Source of the DNA: Callipepla californica brunnescens
Taxonomy: Eukaryota; Chordata; Aves; Galliformes; Odontophoridae
DNA: 64,000 nt
Assembly (NCBI GenBank): GCA_023055505.1
Contig: JALIRH010000150.1
Span: 186,001-250,000 of the forward strand
Direction of reading: 5' to 3'
How positions within the stretch are numbered: position 1 is the stretch's first letter; the number at the start of each line of letters is the position of its first letter. Below the pieces are notes generated by a model. The model saw nothing but the letters and a program-made list of their open reading frames with translations. It was not told the origin of the DNA and did not search any database. A program made the translations under genes and the position numbers. Of the stretch, positions 45,095 to 52,982 are shown in pieces.

Positions 45095-47126
45095 ATTAGA
45101 TGTTCATGTTACTCAGGATGGCTTTGGCTGGGGCCTGTGGCAACGTCAGAGTTCTGTTCGGACTCCCATTGGATTTTGGTCTCAGGTCTGGCATGGAGCA
45201 GAAGAAAGATATAGTATGATTGAAAAACAGCTATTGGCTGCCTATACTGCATTGCAAGCGGTAGAGCCAATAACCCAGACGGCTGAAGTCGTAGTTAAGA
45301 CCACTCTTCCAATTCAGGGGTGGGTAAGAGATCTGACCCACCTTCCTAAGACAGGGGTGGCCCAAGCCCAGACAGTGGCACGATGGGTCGCCTATCTCAG
45401 CCAGAGGAGTAGTCTGTCCTCCTCACCATTGAAAGAAGAACTCCAAAAGATTCTAGGCCCGGTGACGTATCACAGTGATGCCCCAAAACAAGCCTTGGTT
45501 GCTACGCCAGAGAAGAGTCCCGTCCAGGAAGGAAAATATCCTATTCCTGAAGATGCCTGGTACACGGATGGGTCCAGCAAGGGCAACCCAAGTAAGTGGA
45601 GAGCAGTAGCATACCATCCTGCCACAGACACAATATGGTTTGACGAGGGGGATGGTCAAAGCAGCCAGTGGGCAGATCTGCGGGCCGTGTGGATGGTTAT
45701 AACCAAAGAACCTGGTGACGGTATCCTGAATATCTGCACAGATAGTTGGGCTGTGTACAGGGGGCTCACTCTTTGGATCGCACAGTGGGCTACCCAGGAC
45801 TGGACTATCCACTCCCGACCGATCTGGGGCAAAGATATGTGGTTAGACATATGGAATACAGTTAAACACAGAACTGTACGTGTCTACCATGTTTCTGGTC
45901 ACCGACCCCTACAGTCACCAGGAAATGATGAAGCCGACACACTGGCCCGAGTTAGATGGGTTGAGAACTCACCATCTGAGAACATTGCCTACTGGTTACA
46001 TCGAAAGTTGCGGCATGCTGGACAGAAGACCATGTGGGCAGCTGCCAAAGCATGGGGACTGCCCGTACAATTATCGGACGTAGCTCAAGCATGCAGAGAC
46101 TGTGATGCCTGCTCCAGAATGAGACCGAGGTCGTTGCCTGAAACTACAGCCCATCTTGCTAGAGGACACAATCCTCTACAGCGATGGCAGGTTGATTATA
46201 TTGGGCCCCTCCCTCGGTCTGAGGGGGCGAGATATGCCCTAACCTGTGTTGACACCGCGAGTGGGCTAATGCAGGCCTATCCAGTACCAAAAGCCAACCA
46301 GGCATATACTATCAAGGCGCTCACAAGATTGATGGCTGCCTATGGGACACCACAAGTCATTGAGAGCGACCAAGGGACTCATTTCACGGGTGCAATGATA
46401 CAACGCTGGGCAGAAGAGAACAATATTGAGTGGCGATTCCACCTGCCATACAATCCAACGGGGGCAGGCCTTATTGAGCGTTATAATGGCATTCTCAAGG
46501 CCGCCCTGAAGTCAGACTCTCAGTCTCTACAGGGGTGGACGAAGAGACTCCACGAAACCCTTCGAGATCTGAATGAAAGACCTAGAGATGGCAGACCCAG
46601 TGCCTTGAAAATGTTGCAAACGACATGGGCCTCCCCACTTAGGATCCAAATTACAGGTACAGATAATGAGGTAAGACCTCAGACTGGCCGTGAGAACAAT
46701 CTTCTGCTCCCTGCCCCTGAGAACCTAAAACCAGGCACCAATAAAATAAGATGGTCTTGGAAGGTGCAGGTAGGACCACGATGGTGTGGCCTACTTGCAC
46801 CTTGGGGGAGATTGTTGGAGGTGGGAGGTTCGGTAGTCCCTCCAGTGATTGGTACATGGCCTACTGATATTGTGGTCAACACTCCAGTCTTTATTCCTAA
46901 AGGAACCCCTATCATGTCCCTGTGGCAGATCAGGACACCCCCTCTAGTACCTGATCTAATTGTGCAGCCACAGACATCGGGGCGAAAAGTTTGGTACAGG
47001 CGGCCAGGGCATGCCCCTGTACAAGCTGAAGTGTTGACCCAAGACAGGAATACGGCCTGTATCTTACCCTGGAGAGCGGACCTCCCCCTCTTGGTACCTT
47101 TGAAACATCTATATTATTCCCCGTGA
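45045..47126 (+). CDS. pol: ERV C RT connection, RNase H and integrase, frame 2 of split pol
   Basis: Open for 693 codons in the +1 frame relative to the first part; true homology begins soon after 44984. RNase H: WYTDGSSKGN (about 45555), CTDSW, and NDEAD near 45925. The expected catalytic Glu (AELRAVW in A, B and D) is Asp here (ADLRAVW, codon GAT 45675-45677). Integrase: HRKLRH and CRDCDAC zinc-binding residues, then VDYIGPL, ESDQGTHF and LIERYNG giving D-D-E. The C-terminal basic/aromatic region ends LKHLYYSP. No dUTPase or env follows. Confidence 0.9.
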   Translation: MKQAQALGIFDPTLPAELDVHVTQDGFGWGLWQRQSSVRTPIGFWSQVWHGAEERYSMIEKQLLAAYTALQAVEPITQTAEVVVKTTLPIQGWVRDLTHLPKTGVAQAQTVARWVAYLSQRSSLSSSPLKEELQKILGPVTYHSDAPKQALVATPEKSPVQEGKYPIPEDAWYTDGSSKGNPSKWRAVAYHPATDTIWFDEGDGQSSQWADLRAVWMVITKEPGDGILNICTDSWAVYRGLTLWIAQWATQDWTIHSRPIWGKDMWLDIWNTVKHRTVRVYHVSGHRPLQSPGNDEADTLARVRWVENSPSENIAYWLHRKLRHAGQKTMWAAAKAWGLPVQLSDVAQACRDCDACSRMRPRSLPETTAHLARGHNPLQRWQVDYIGPLPRSEGARYALTCVDTASGLMQAYPVPKANQAYTIKALTRLMAAYGTPQVIESDQGTHFTGAMIQRWAEENNIEWRFHLPYNPTGAGLIERYNGILKAALKSDSQSLQGWTKRLHETLRDLNERPRDGRPSALKMLQTTWASPLRIQITGTDNEVRPQTGRENNLLLPAPENLKPGTNKIRWSWKVQVGPRWCGLLAPWGRLLEVGGSVVPPVIGTWPTDIVVNTPVFIPKGTPIMSLWQIRTPPLVPDLIVQPQTSGRKVWYRRPGHAPVQAEVLTQDRNTACILPWRADLPLLVPLKHLYYSP

Positions 47127-47347
47127 GTCTGTGAGTCACCGGAGGGAACCAAATGATGCTGCTGAGTTCCAGAGTTGCTATAAGATCATGTGCAACATCC
47201 GGTGATGGTCTACCTGGGACTGATGGAGAGTAGGACGGACCTGCACAACATGACTGCGTGCTTCCAGTAGACACCACCGAGCACTGGCCCAAGGAAGAAC
47301 ACGAGCCATATGATGATCATCACTCATCCCAGATTACATCGATACAC

Positions 47348-47380
47348 ATCGCGACGGGTTATTATGTAAAACGTCGCGAT
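47348..47380 (+). other. Conserved hairpin upstream of the 3' LTR
   Basis: Perfect 9 bp stem ATCGCGACG / CGTCGCGAT (47348-47356, 47372-47380) with a 15-base loop. Copies B and D keep it with changes that remain pairable as G-U, and ERV A has a 7 bp version at the same place. Likely an RNA element of the transcript, for example for export or packaging; function is inference. Confidence 0.6.
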
Positions 47381-47443
47381 ATATTGGGTCTCTGTATTAA
47401 GGAGGGCTCAACCTATAATTACTTAATCAGTGGTTCATGTCGT

Positions 47444-47455
47444 GAAGGGGTGGAG
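47444..47455 (+). promoter_or_regulatory. Polypurine tract of ERV C
   Basis: GAAGGGGTGGAG directly before the 3' LTR, the same in A, B and D. Confidence 0.8.
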
Positions 47456-47792
47456 TGTATGGGAACTGTTGAATCACGGCCTGAACCACTGATTGACCAC
47501 CTGAGGCAAGCCCTGAGTCAGCTGCAGGGGCACAAGTGAGTGTGATTGGAAGGGGTGGAGTTTGACTCCACCTCTCCCAAGACCCCATTTAAGGGCTGAC
47601 CACCAGCAGGGAAGGATCTCTTGTTGGAGATCCCTCCCTGGTGGAGTTATCGGCGAGCCTCAACCATCAGCAAGGTGAGCCAATCTCTTTTGCTATTATT
47701 TTGTATAACATCTACTTAAATCCTACCAAAAATATACCATCCTTTCGCACTAACTTCCTTGAAGTGCTTTCCCTGGGGTTATTTGCCCTACA
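47456..47792 (+). repeat. ERV C 3' LTR (337 bp)
   Basis: Differs from the 5' LTR at two positions only (T for G at the 15th base; CAGCAGGG for CAGCGGGG). Followed by the GGGGC duplication. Confidence 0.95.
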
Positions 47793-48115
47793 GGGGCCTT
47801 TATGCCAGCATGAGGCCTGTGTGCATCTTCACTTTGACCTTCTCTGCCAGCAGTAGAGCTGTCCTGTCGCTTTGCTGAGTTGACTTGGGCGCTATTCAGT
47901 CTTGGGTGTGTTGCTGCCAAATGCAGCGAGTCTTCAGCAATGCTGGTATTTCTGTGGGGAAACAAAGCCCTGAATGCGAGGAGTGAACTGGAGCTGATAA
48001 CTAGAAAGAAATGTGTTGAAATGTTATGGGTCCTTGAAAAGAAGTGTCTCCCTCTTCAATTGCTTTGGAAGTACTGTACGTCTAAAATGAACTTGTGTGG
48101 TTTTTTTTTCCCCAG
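47793..48115 (+). other. Intron 1 (3' part) of the RANBP2-like gene
   Basis: Unique sequence ending in a strong acceptor (a T run, then CCCCAG at 48115). Confidence 0.6.
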
Positions 48116-48183
48116 AAGTCCTTGAAAGGATTTCTTATTGCGAAGCTGCATTTTGGAATCAAAGAGTATGAACTTGCTAAGAG
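48116..48183 (+). CDS. RANBP2: RANBP2-like exon 2
   Basis: 68 bp, acceptor CCCCAG, donor AG/GTAATA. Encodes KSLKGFLIAKLHFGIKEYEL and AK plus two bases of the next codon. Start of the TPR-type helical region that in RANBP2 helps anchor the protein at the pore. Clearly the RANBP2 pattern K-S-x-K-G-F...A-K-L...K-E-Y-x-L-A-K. Confidence 0.88.
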
Positions 48184-48644
48184 GTAATAAATATTATGTA
48201 CGTTGTTCTGTTCTTTAAAGCGTAATAGAAAAGCTAAATGAGCCCCAGAGTGCAGGAATCAAGATGGTTTTCGTGCTGTTTTAAGGTAACGGTAAATAGG
48301 AGAATTTGGTGCCATTTAAATCTTTCTAAAACACTGCCTTACAAGATGGTGAGCTGTGTGGTGCTGGCTGGCACGCCTCCTGTTCCACTGTGTTACGTCC
48401 TACTTAGAGTTTCTGTGCTCTTTTTAACAAGCGCCAGTACTCACAGGCAAATATCTGTATGTGTGGAAATGATATTGTTGCTTACTTGACGGTGTAGATG
48501 GAGTACCTAGGACTAAACTCTACGTCCTGTGGGACAGATTAAATTCCCACATTAGCTCTGCGGTGTGGGGGGACTTGTATTACTGAGGGTATTGATCCTT
48601 CTTTTTTTTTTTTTTTTTTTTTTTTTTCTTTTGGTGGTCTGTAG

Positions 48645-48756
48645 ATACATATCTTCTTACCTCAGTGTCCGTGAGAGAGATCCTAGAGCGCACAGGTTTC
48701 TGGGACAGATTTATGAGGCTCAAGATAACACAGAAGAAGTTGTTGGGTGTTACAAG
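48645..48756 (+). CDS. RANBP2: RANBP2-like exon 3
   Basis: 112 bp, acceptor CTGTAG preceded by a T-run of about 26 (48602-48627), donor AAG/GTATGC. Completes the split Arg codon, then YISSYLSVRERDPRAHRFLG to EEVVGCYK. The RERDPRAHRFLG core is a TPR-motif signature of RANBP2. Ends in phase 0. Confidence 0.9.
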
Positions 48757-49991
48757 GTATGCATTTCACTCATCTCCCTGACGTCCTGCTTTCTTGCTTT
48801 GTAAATTGACTTGAGCTTTGTGCTGCCTGCTCTTCTCTTCTTCTTCACGCTGCCCTTTGGGCTGAGGATCTGTGAGCCCTGTAGAATCCTGCAGCAGGGA
48901 TGATGATGGCAGTGGTAATGTAGCTGCTGCTGAACGATCAGATGGAGAGTGGTGTTTTTCAGCTGGATTGTTTGTTCTGTGTTAGGGGTGGGCTCGTTTG
49001 CTTGTTTCTTTCTTTCCTCAGAGGTACAGGGAACAGGGCAAGCACGGTTACTGATTAAGCAAGCCTAGAAATGTGAAGTTCACAGTCAGCGTTTCATTAT
49101 TCAGGCCTTGGGGAGGGAGAGGATGTGCACAAAAGTCTTGTTGCCGGAGCGGCTGCGTTCTGTTGTTCTCCGTGACTTAATTCTATTTTTCACAAGTCTC
49201 CACATGAAGTTAAACTGGAGATGCTGGTAGTGCAGCTGCCGGAGCAGAGCAGTAGGCAGTGGTAGAGGCAGAGGAGCTGTTTTTGGTGTTGTTTCTCTTA
49301 CCCTGTGTCATGGTTTTGTGATTTTTGTTATCGGTGTTCCACATCATAACGTCACGTAGTGTGCTGGGAGTTAAAGAATTGATGCTGCAGTCCGTGGATG
49401 GCTGATAGTTCCGGGTGGAGCTGTCTCCGAAGAGCAGAACTTCGTACCCCAGAGGACTTGGCGTTACTTTGCGTTTTTCCAATTTCTGCTCTGAGGGAAT
49501 GTTAAAACTGTTGGCAAGTCACGAGATCGCTCTCTTTTCTGTTCCCGCTCATCCCAGCAGCAGGTGCACCCTCACCATCTCGCCTTCAGTGTCTGTGTAA
49601 GGCCTTTTTTGGACCCTCTCTGTTTCATTTTCTTTGCTTGATTAGCCTCAGTTCCTATTGTATTGTATTGTGTTATTTTGCATTCCCATATCTTATTCAG
49701 TAAATTTTTAGGCCCATCTCCCTTTTCCCTTTCCCCCGTTGCCCATGGGTCCCCCTACCCCTGTGGAATTCCAGCAGTTGTCTGGTGCTATGGAGTAATG
49801 GCAGCCTTTCCAAAGGGAGGCTTTTCTTCAAGTAGTCAGGAAGTGTTTACCGACCAGTATTTACTGGTTCTAATTTGATTCTGCTGGGTCTGTTTAATTG
49901 GGGGGCGTGTTTTCTTTCCTGTTGTGTATGGGCTGCGAGATCAAGTTACCAGTAACCTTTTTTTCTCCTGTGTGTGCATGGGGAAAACTAG
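48757..49991 (+). other. Intron 3 with a family Y LTR fragment
   Basis: From about 49304 (TGTGTCATGGTTTTGTG) to about 49420 the sequence resembles the 5' half of the solo LTR at 62722 (shared GTTCCACATCA..., GAGTTAA.GA.TT.ATGCTG). Its 3' end was not found. No exon in the rest. Confidence 0.4.
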
Positions 49992-50123
49992 CGTTTTCCC
50001 CATCTTGTACTGAAGATTGCAGAGTTACTGTGCCATAAGGACATCACTGATGGAAGAGCAAAGTTCTGGGTTGAGAAGACTGCCAGGCTCTTCCCTGGGA
50101 ATCCCGCTGCTTTCAGGTTGAAG
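49992..50123 (+). CDS. RANBP2: RANBP2-like exon 4
   Basis: 132 bp, acceptor AACTAG, donor AAG/GTAAAT, phase 0 both ends. Encodes RFPHLVLKIAELLCHKDITD to ARLFPGNPAAFRLK. The LVLKIAELL...DGRAK.W.E..A.LFPG pattern matches RANBP2. The first residues (RFPH) replace a longer start that I remember in mammals by about seven residues, so the exon is shortened at its 5' end, perhaps through a new acceptor. Confidence 0.87.
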
Positions 50124-50599
50124 GTAAATCCCAACTTGTAATCTCTGTTCTGTGCATAAACGAAACGTTACTTGGGGCAATGGGAAACCCATGTTAATAA
50201 TAATACTAAATAATATTAAATAATAATAATATTAAATAATATTATCATGAGAGGCTTGTGTTATGAGTTTTTGTGTGTGGTGTTTGGCATTTTCTTGGTT
50301 GGTTGGTTATTTTTTTTCTTCTTTTAGACAAGCTGTTCTATATCAAGGTGTACTGTCTTTGAACCAAATGGTTTGAGAGTCTTAACTTAGCATCTCTGAG
50401 ATGCAAACTCTGAAGTGCAGTGTTTTTTTTCTAATTTCTGAGGTACTCATCAAACTCTGTGTAACATCCAACAGCTTTTCAGAGTAGTTTCAGTCACGTA
50501 GTCTGTGTAGTGGATGTGAGAAAGCTGTCTGGTAATGTAGTTGGTGAGAAGGCTGACATGGAAAATGAAATACTAAGGTGTTGTCTTCATGTTTAATAG

Positions 50600-50830
50600 G
50601 AATGGTTACTGGAGAGTGAAGGAGAAGATGGGAGGGATCAGCTCCTGGATGTGATTCGAACAGAGCTCCGTGCAAGACCAGACGATTCCGACCTTAACAT
50701 CAGGCTGGTTGCTGTCTACCGCTCAAGTAATAGATTAAGAGACGCTGTGCTCCATTGTCAGGAGGCAGAAAAGACGAGAGCTGTAGAGTCAAGCTTGGAA
50801 TGGTGTTCCTGTGTCATAAAGACCTTTGAG
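50600..50830 (+). CDS. RANBP2: RANBP2-like exon 5
   Basis: 231 bp, 77 codons, phase 0. Acceptor TTTAATAG, donor GAG/GTATTC. Encodes EWLLESEGEDGRDQLLDVI through ARPDDSDLNIRLVAVYRSSN to SSLEWCSCVIKTFE. It contains the R-P-D-D...N-I-R-L-V-x-V-Y-R-S pattern typical of RANBP2. The intron before it holds an AAT/ATA-rich run at 50195-50247. Confidence 0.9.
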
Positions 50831-51203
50831 GTATTCAATCCTATTTTGATCCTGTTGTAGTCTTCCATACCCTTGAAACAAGTGTTAGTCTGTCAGCACT
50901 GTCACACTGACAGCTGTTTCTCAAGTGATTGAACTCCTTCAGGTGTGACGTGTGCTGAAACCAGTGATTTAATTGGGGTTTTCTTCTTAAACCTTACGGA
51001 GTTGTTTAGTCTGTAGCTTCAGTTTGGTCCAGCAGCTCCGTCAGGGAGGGAATTGTTCAGGCGAATAGTTCCTGGAGCTTTCCTGCTGAGGAGTATGTTA
51101 ATGTCTTAGCTGGGAAACTGGATGATGTGGTGGTGCGTTGTGGAGAAGTCGTCTTTGCAGAAGGACGGTGGTTCCTTACCTTCTGCCAAACTTTATTCTT
51201 CAG

Positions 51204-51349
51204 GAATACCTTGAATCAGTGCAAGACGTGGAGTCTGATCAAAATAATTGGAGAGCTGTCAAAAAAGATCACCTGCTGTCCTGCTGTAGCTGTGTTAAAC
51301 TGACGCTTGCTTCTGGAGATGTTGGAGAATGCAGAGAGGCACTTGAAAG
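51204..51349 (+). CDS. RANBP2: RANBP2-like exon 6
   Basis: 146 bp, acceptor TTCTTCAG, donor AAAG/GTATTG; ends two bases into a codon. Encodes EYLESVQDVESDQNNWRAVK to GDVGECREALE. Matches the E-Y-L-E-S-x-Q...E-S-D...W-R-A pattern of RANBP2. A CCSC motif replaces a more hydrophobic stretch. Confidence 0.88.
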
Positions 51350-52086
51350 GTATTGTTTTCTCTTTTCTGTATTTGAAAGAAAAAGAAAAGAGAATTTTTT
51401 CTTCTGGGTCTCAGGACATCTAGCAGTGACCGAGTAATGGTCTTGTGGGTGGGAGAGGAGCTCCTCTGTACTAACTGCAGATAGAAGTTCTTACTAGGCT
51501 TGATCTCCTAGCTGTGTGTCTGAGCTACAAGCCTCAGAGAAGGCTCAGCGATGCTCTGTGCCTGTTATCTTCTTTCTCTTCAGCGTGAGAATGTTCTTTG
51601 CTTAAGCTGTTTCAGGTTTCACAGGTATTTGTGGATCAGCTCTGTCTGGGTCGAGTTAATACAACCCATAACTAAGAATTTTAGGTGCACGATAGTGTAA
51701 TTGGAAGATGGGAAGCTACCTGCATTCTCCTTGAGGGGAGAACTGATAGGGCCAGCAAATCCAGCTGACTTCAGCTTCCAGTTGTCTGTCCCACAGCTGG
51801 AATAGTATAAAAGCATGTTTGCAGCCAATTAATTGAAGATCTATGATGATCCTTTATTTGCATTCCTTCATGCTGACTTCTGTTGATTTGACTTCAGTAG
51901 ACATACCTCGGAGCTCTGGGAGCTTGAGGCTGCTGCAGCGCTCTCTCATGCAGTTCGGGTTTAAGCAACAGAGCTGGCAGTAGCAGCTGAACAATAAAGT
52001 TAATTCACAGTTAAAGAACATTGACCCGAAGCACGCAATAGCTTTTACCAGAGCTTTATTGAAAATGAATCTTTTCTACGTTCTAG

Positions 52087-52279
52087 TTTTGATGGCGCTC
52101 TTCGCTCTGTGAAGCCATATGTGAATGGAGCTGATGAGTTGTCTCGTGCTTTCCTGGAAATGAAAGGGCACTTGTACATGCACGCTGGAACTTTCCTGCT
52201 GAAAAAGGCCCAGAACAATGAGATGCGGTGGAGAGATGCATGTGAACTCGCAGCGCTGTGCTATTTGAAGAGTTTCTAT
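52087..52279 (+). CDS. RANBP2: RANBP2-like exon 7 (last one seen)
   Basis: 193 bp, acceptor TACGTTCTAG, donor TAT/GTAAGT. Completes a split Ser codon, then FDGALRSVKPYVNGADELSR to CELAALCYLKSFY. The A-F-L-E-M-K-G-H-x-Y-M-H-A-G segment is diagnostic of RANBP2. Exons 1-7 together give 319 codons in one frame. Antisense ERV D starts about 60 bp into the next intron, and no exon 8 is found to the end of the window. A duplicate lies at 31519-31711. Confidence 0.9.
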
Positions 52280-52313
52280 GTAAGTCCCTTCTCAGTGTGT
52301 GCCTCTAGTTATT

Positions 52314-52342
52314 GCTTTTCTTGGGGTTATTTGCCCAACAAA
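52314..52342 (+). repeat. Inverted LTR tail at the ERV D junction
   Basis: Reads TTTTCTTGGGGTTATTTGCC then CAACA in the plus direction, i.e. the last 25 or so bases of this LTR family, placed head-to-head against the antisense 3' LTR, which lacks that tail. The same arrangement is at 31458-31484. Confidence 0.8.
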
Positions 52343-52653
52343 CAGCACTCAAGGAAATAGTGCGAAAGGTGTTATATTTTTGGTAGGCTTTAAGTAGATG
52401 GTATACAAACAAATAGTAAAAGAGAGTGGCTCATCTTGATGATGGTCAAGGCTCGCTAATAACTCCACCAGGGAGGGATCTCCAACAAGAGATCCTTCCC
52501 TGCTGGTGGTCAGCCCTTAAATGGGGTCTTGGGAGAGGTGGAATCAAACTCCACCCCTTCCAATCACACTCACTTGTGCCCCTGCAGCTGACTCAGGGCT
52601 TGCCTTAGGTGATCAATCAGTGGTTCAGGCCGTGATTCAACAGTTCCCATACA
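52343..52653 (-). repeat. ERV D 3' LTR, lacking its normal tail
   Basis: From TGTATGGGAAC (complement ends 52653) to AGTGCTG near 52343. The polypurine tract GAAGGGGTGGAG is complement of 52654-52665. Confidence 0.88.
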
Positions 52654-52728
52654 CTCCACCCCTTCACGACATGAACCACTGATTAAGTAACTATAGGTTG
52701 AGCCCTCCTTAATACAGAGACCCAATAT

Positions 52729-52761
52729 ATCGCAACGCTTTACATAATAACCCGTCGCGAT
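52729..52761 (-). other. Conserved hairpin of ERV D
   Basis: Arms complement of 52753-52761 (ATCGCGACG) and 52729-52737 (CGTTGCGAT): eight Watson-Crick pairs and one G-U. Counterpart of the hairpin at 47348-47380. Confidence 0.55.
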
Positions 52762-52982
52762 GTGTATCGATGTAATCTGGGATGAGTGATGATCAGCGTA
52801 TGGCTCGTGTTCTTCCTTGGGCCAGTGCTCGGTGGTGTCTACTGGAAGCATGCGGTCACGTTGTGCAGGTCCGTCTTACTCTTCATCAGTCCCGGGTAGA
52901 CCATCACCGGATGTTGCACATGATCTTATAGCAACTCTGGAACTCAGCAGCATCATTTGGTTCTCTCCAGTGACTCATAGAC

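Larger units (their letters stand above)
47258..47539 (+). other. Conserved 93-codon frame crossing into the ERV C 3' LTR
   Basis: Open from 47258 to 47539 and also open, same length, in ERV B (30948-31229) and ERV D (52851-52570). In C the first codon is GTG; in B and D it is ATG. The peptide begins MLPVDTTEHWPKEEHEPY in B and D and ends QLQGHK. No family recognised. It may be only a by-product of the conserved hairpin and LTR sequence it overlaps. Confidence 0.35.
41766..47792 (+). mobile_element. ERV C: young provirus in intron 1, sense orientation
   Basis: A 6027 bp provirus with perfect GGGGC duplications (41761-41765, 47793-47797). Its two 337 bp LTRs differ at only two positions, so it inserted recently. 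Order: LTR, primer site, gag, protease-RT-RNase H-integrase, 93-codon frame/hairpin, polypurine tract, LTR. There is no env. Gag is fully open; pol is open except for one frameshift. Absence of env and of a Gag zinc knuckle, plus the RT and integrase motifs, suggest an ERV-L/class III-like group; this is inferred from family knowledge. It sits in the first intron of the RANBP2-like gene, in the same direction. Confidence 0.96.
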
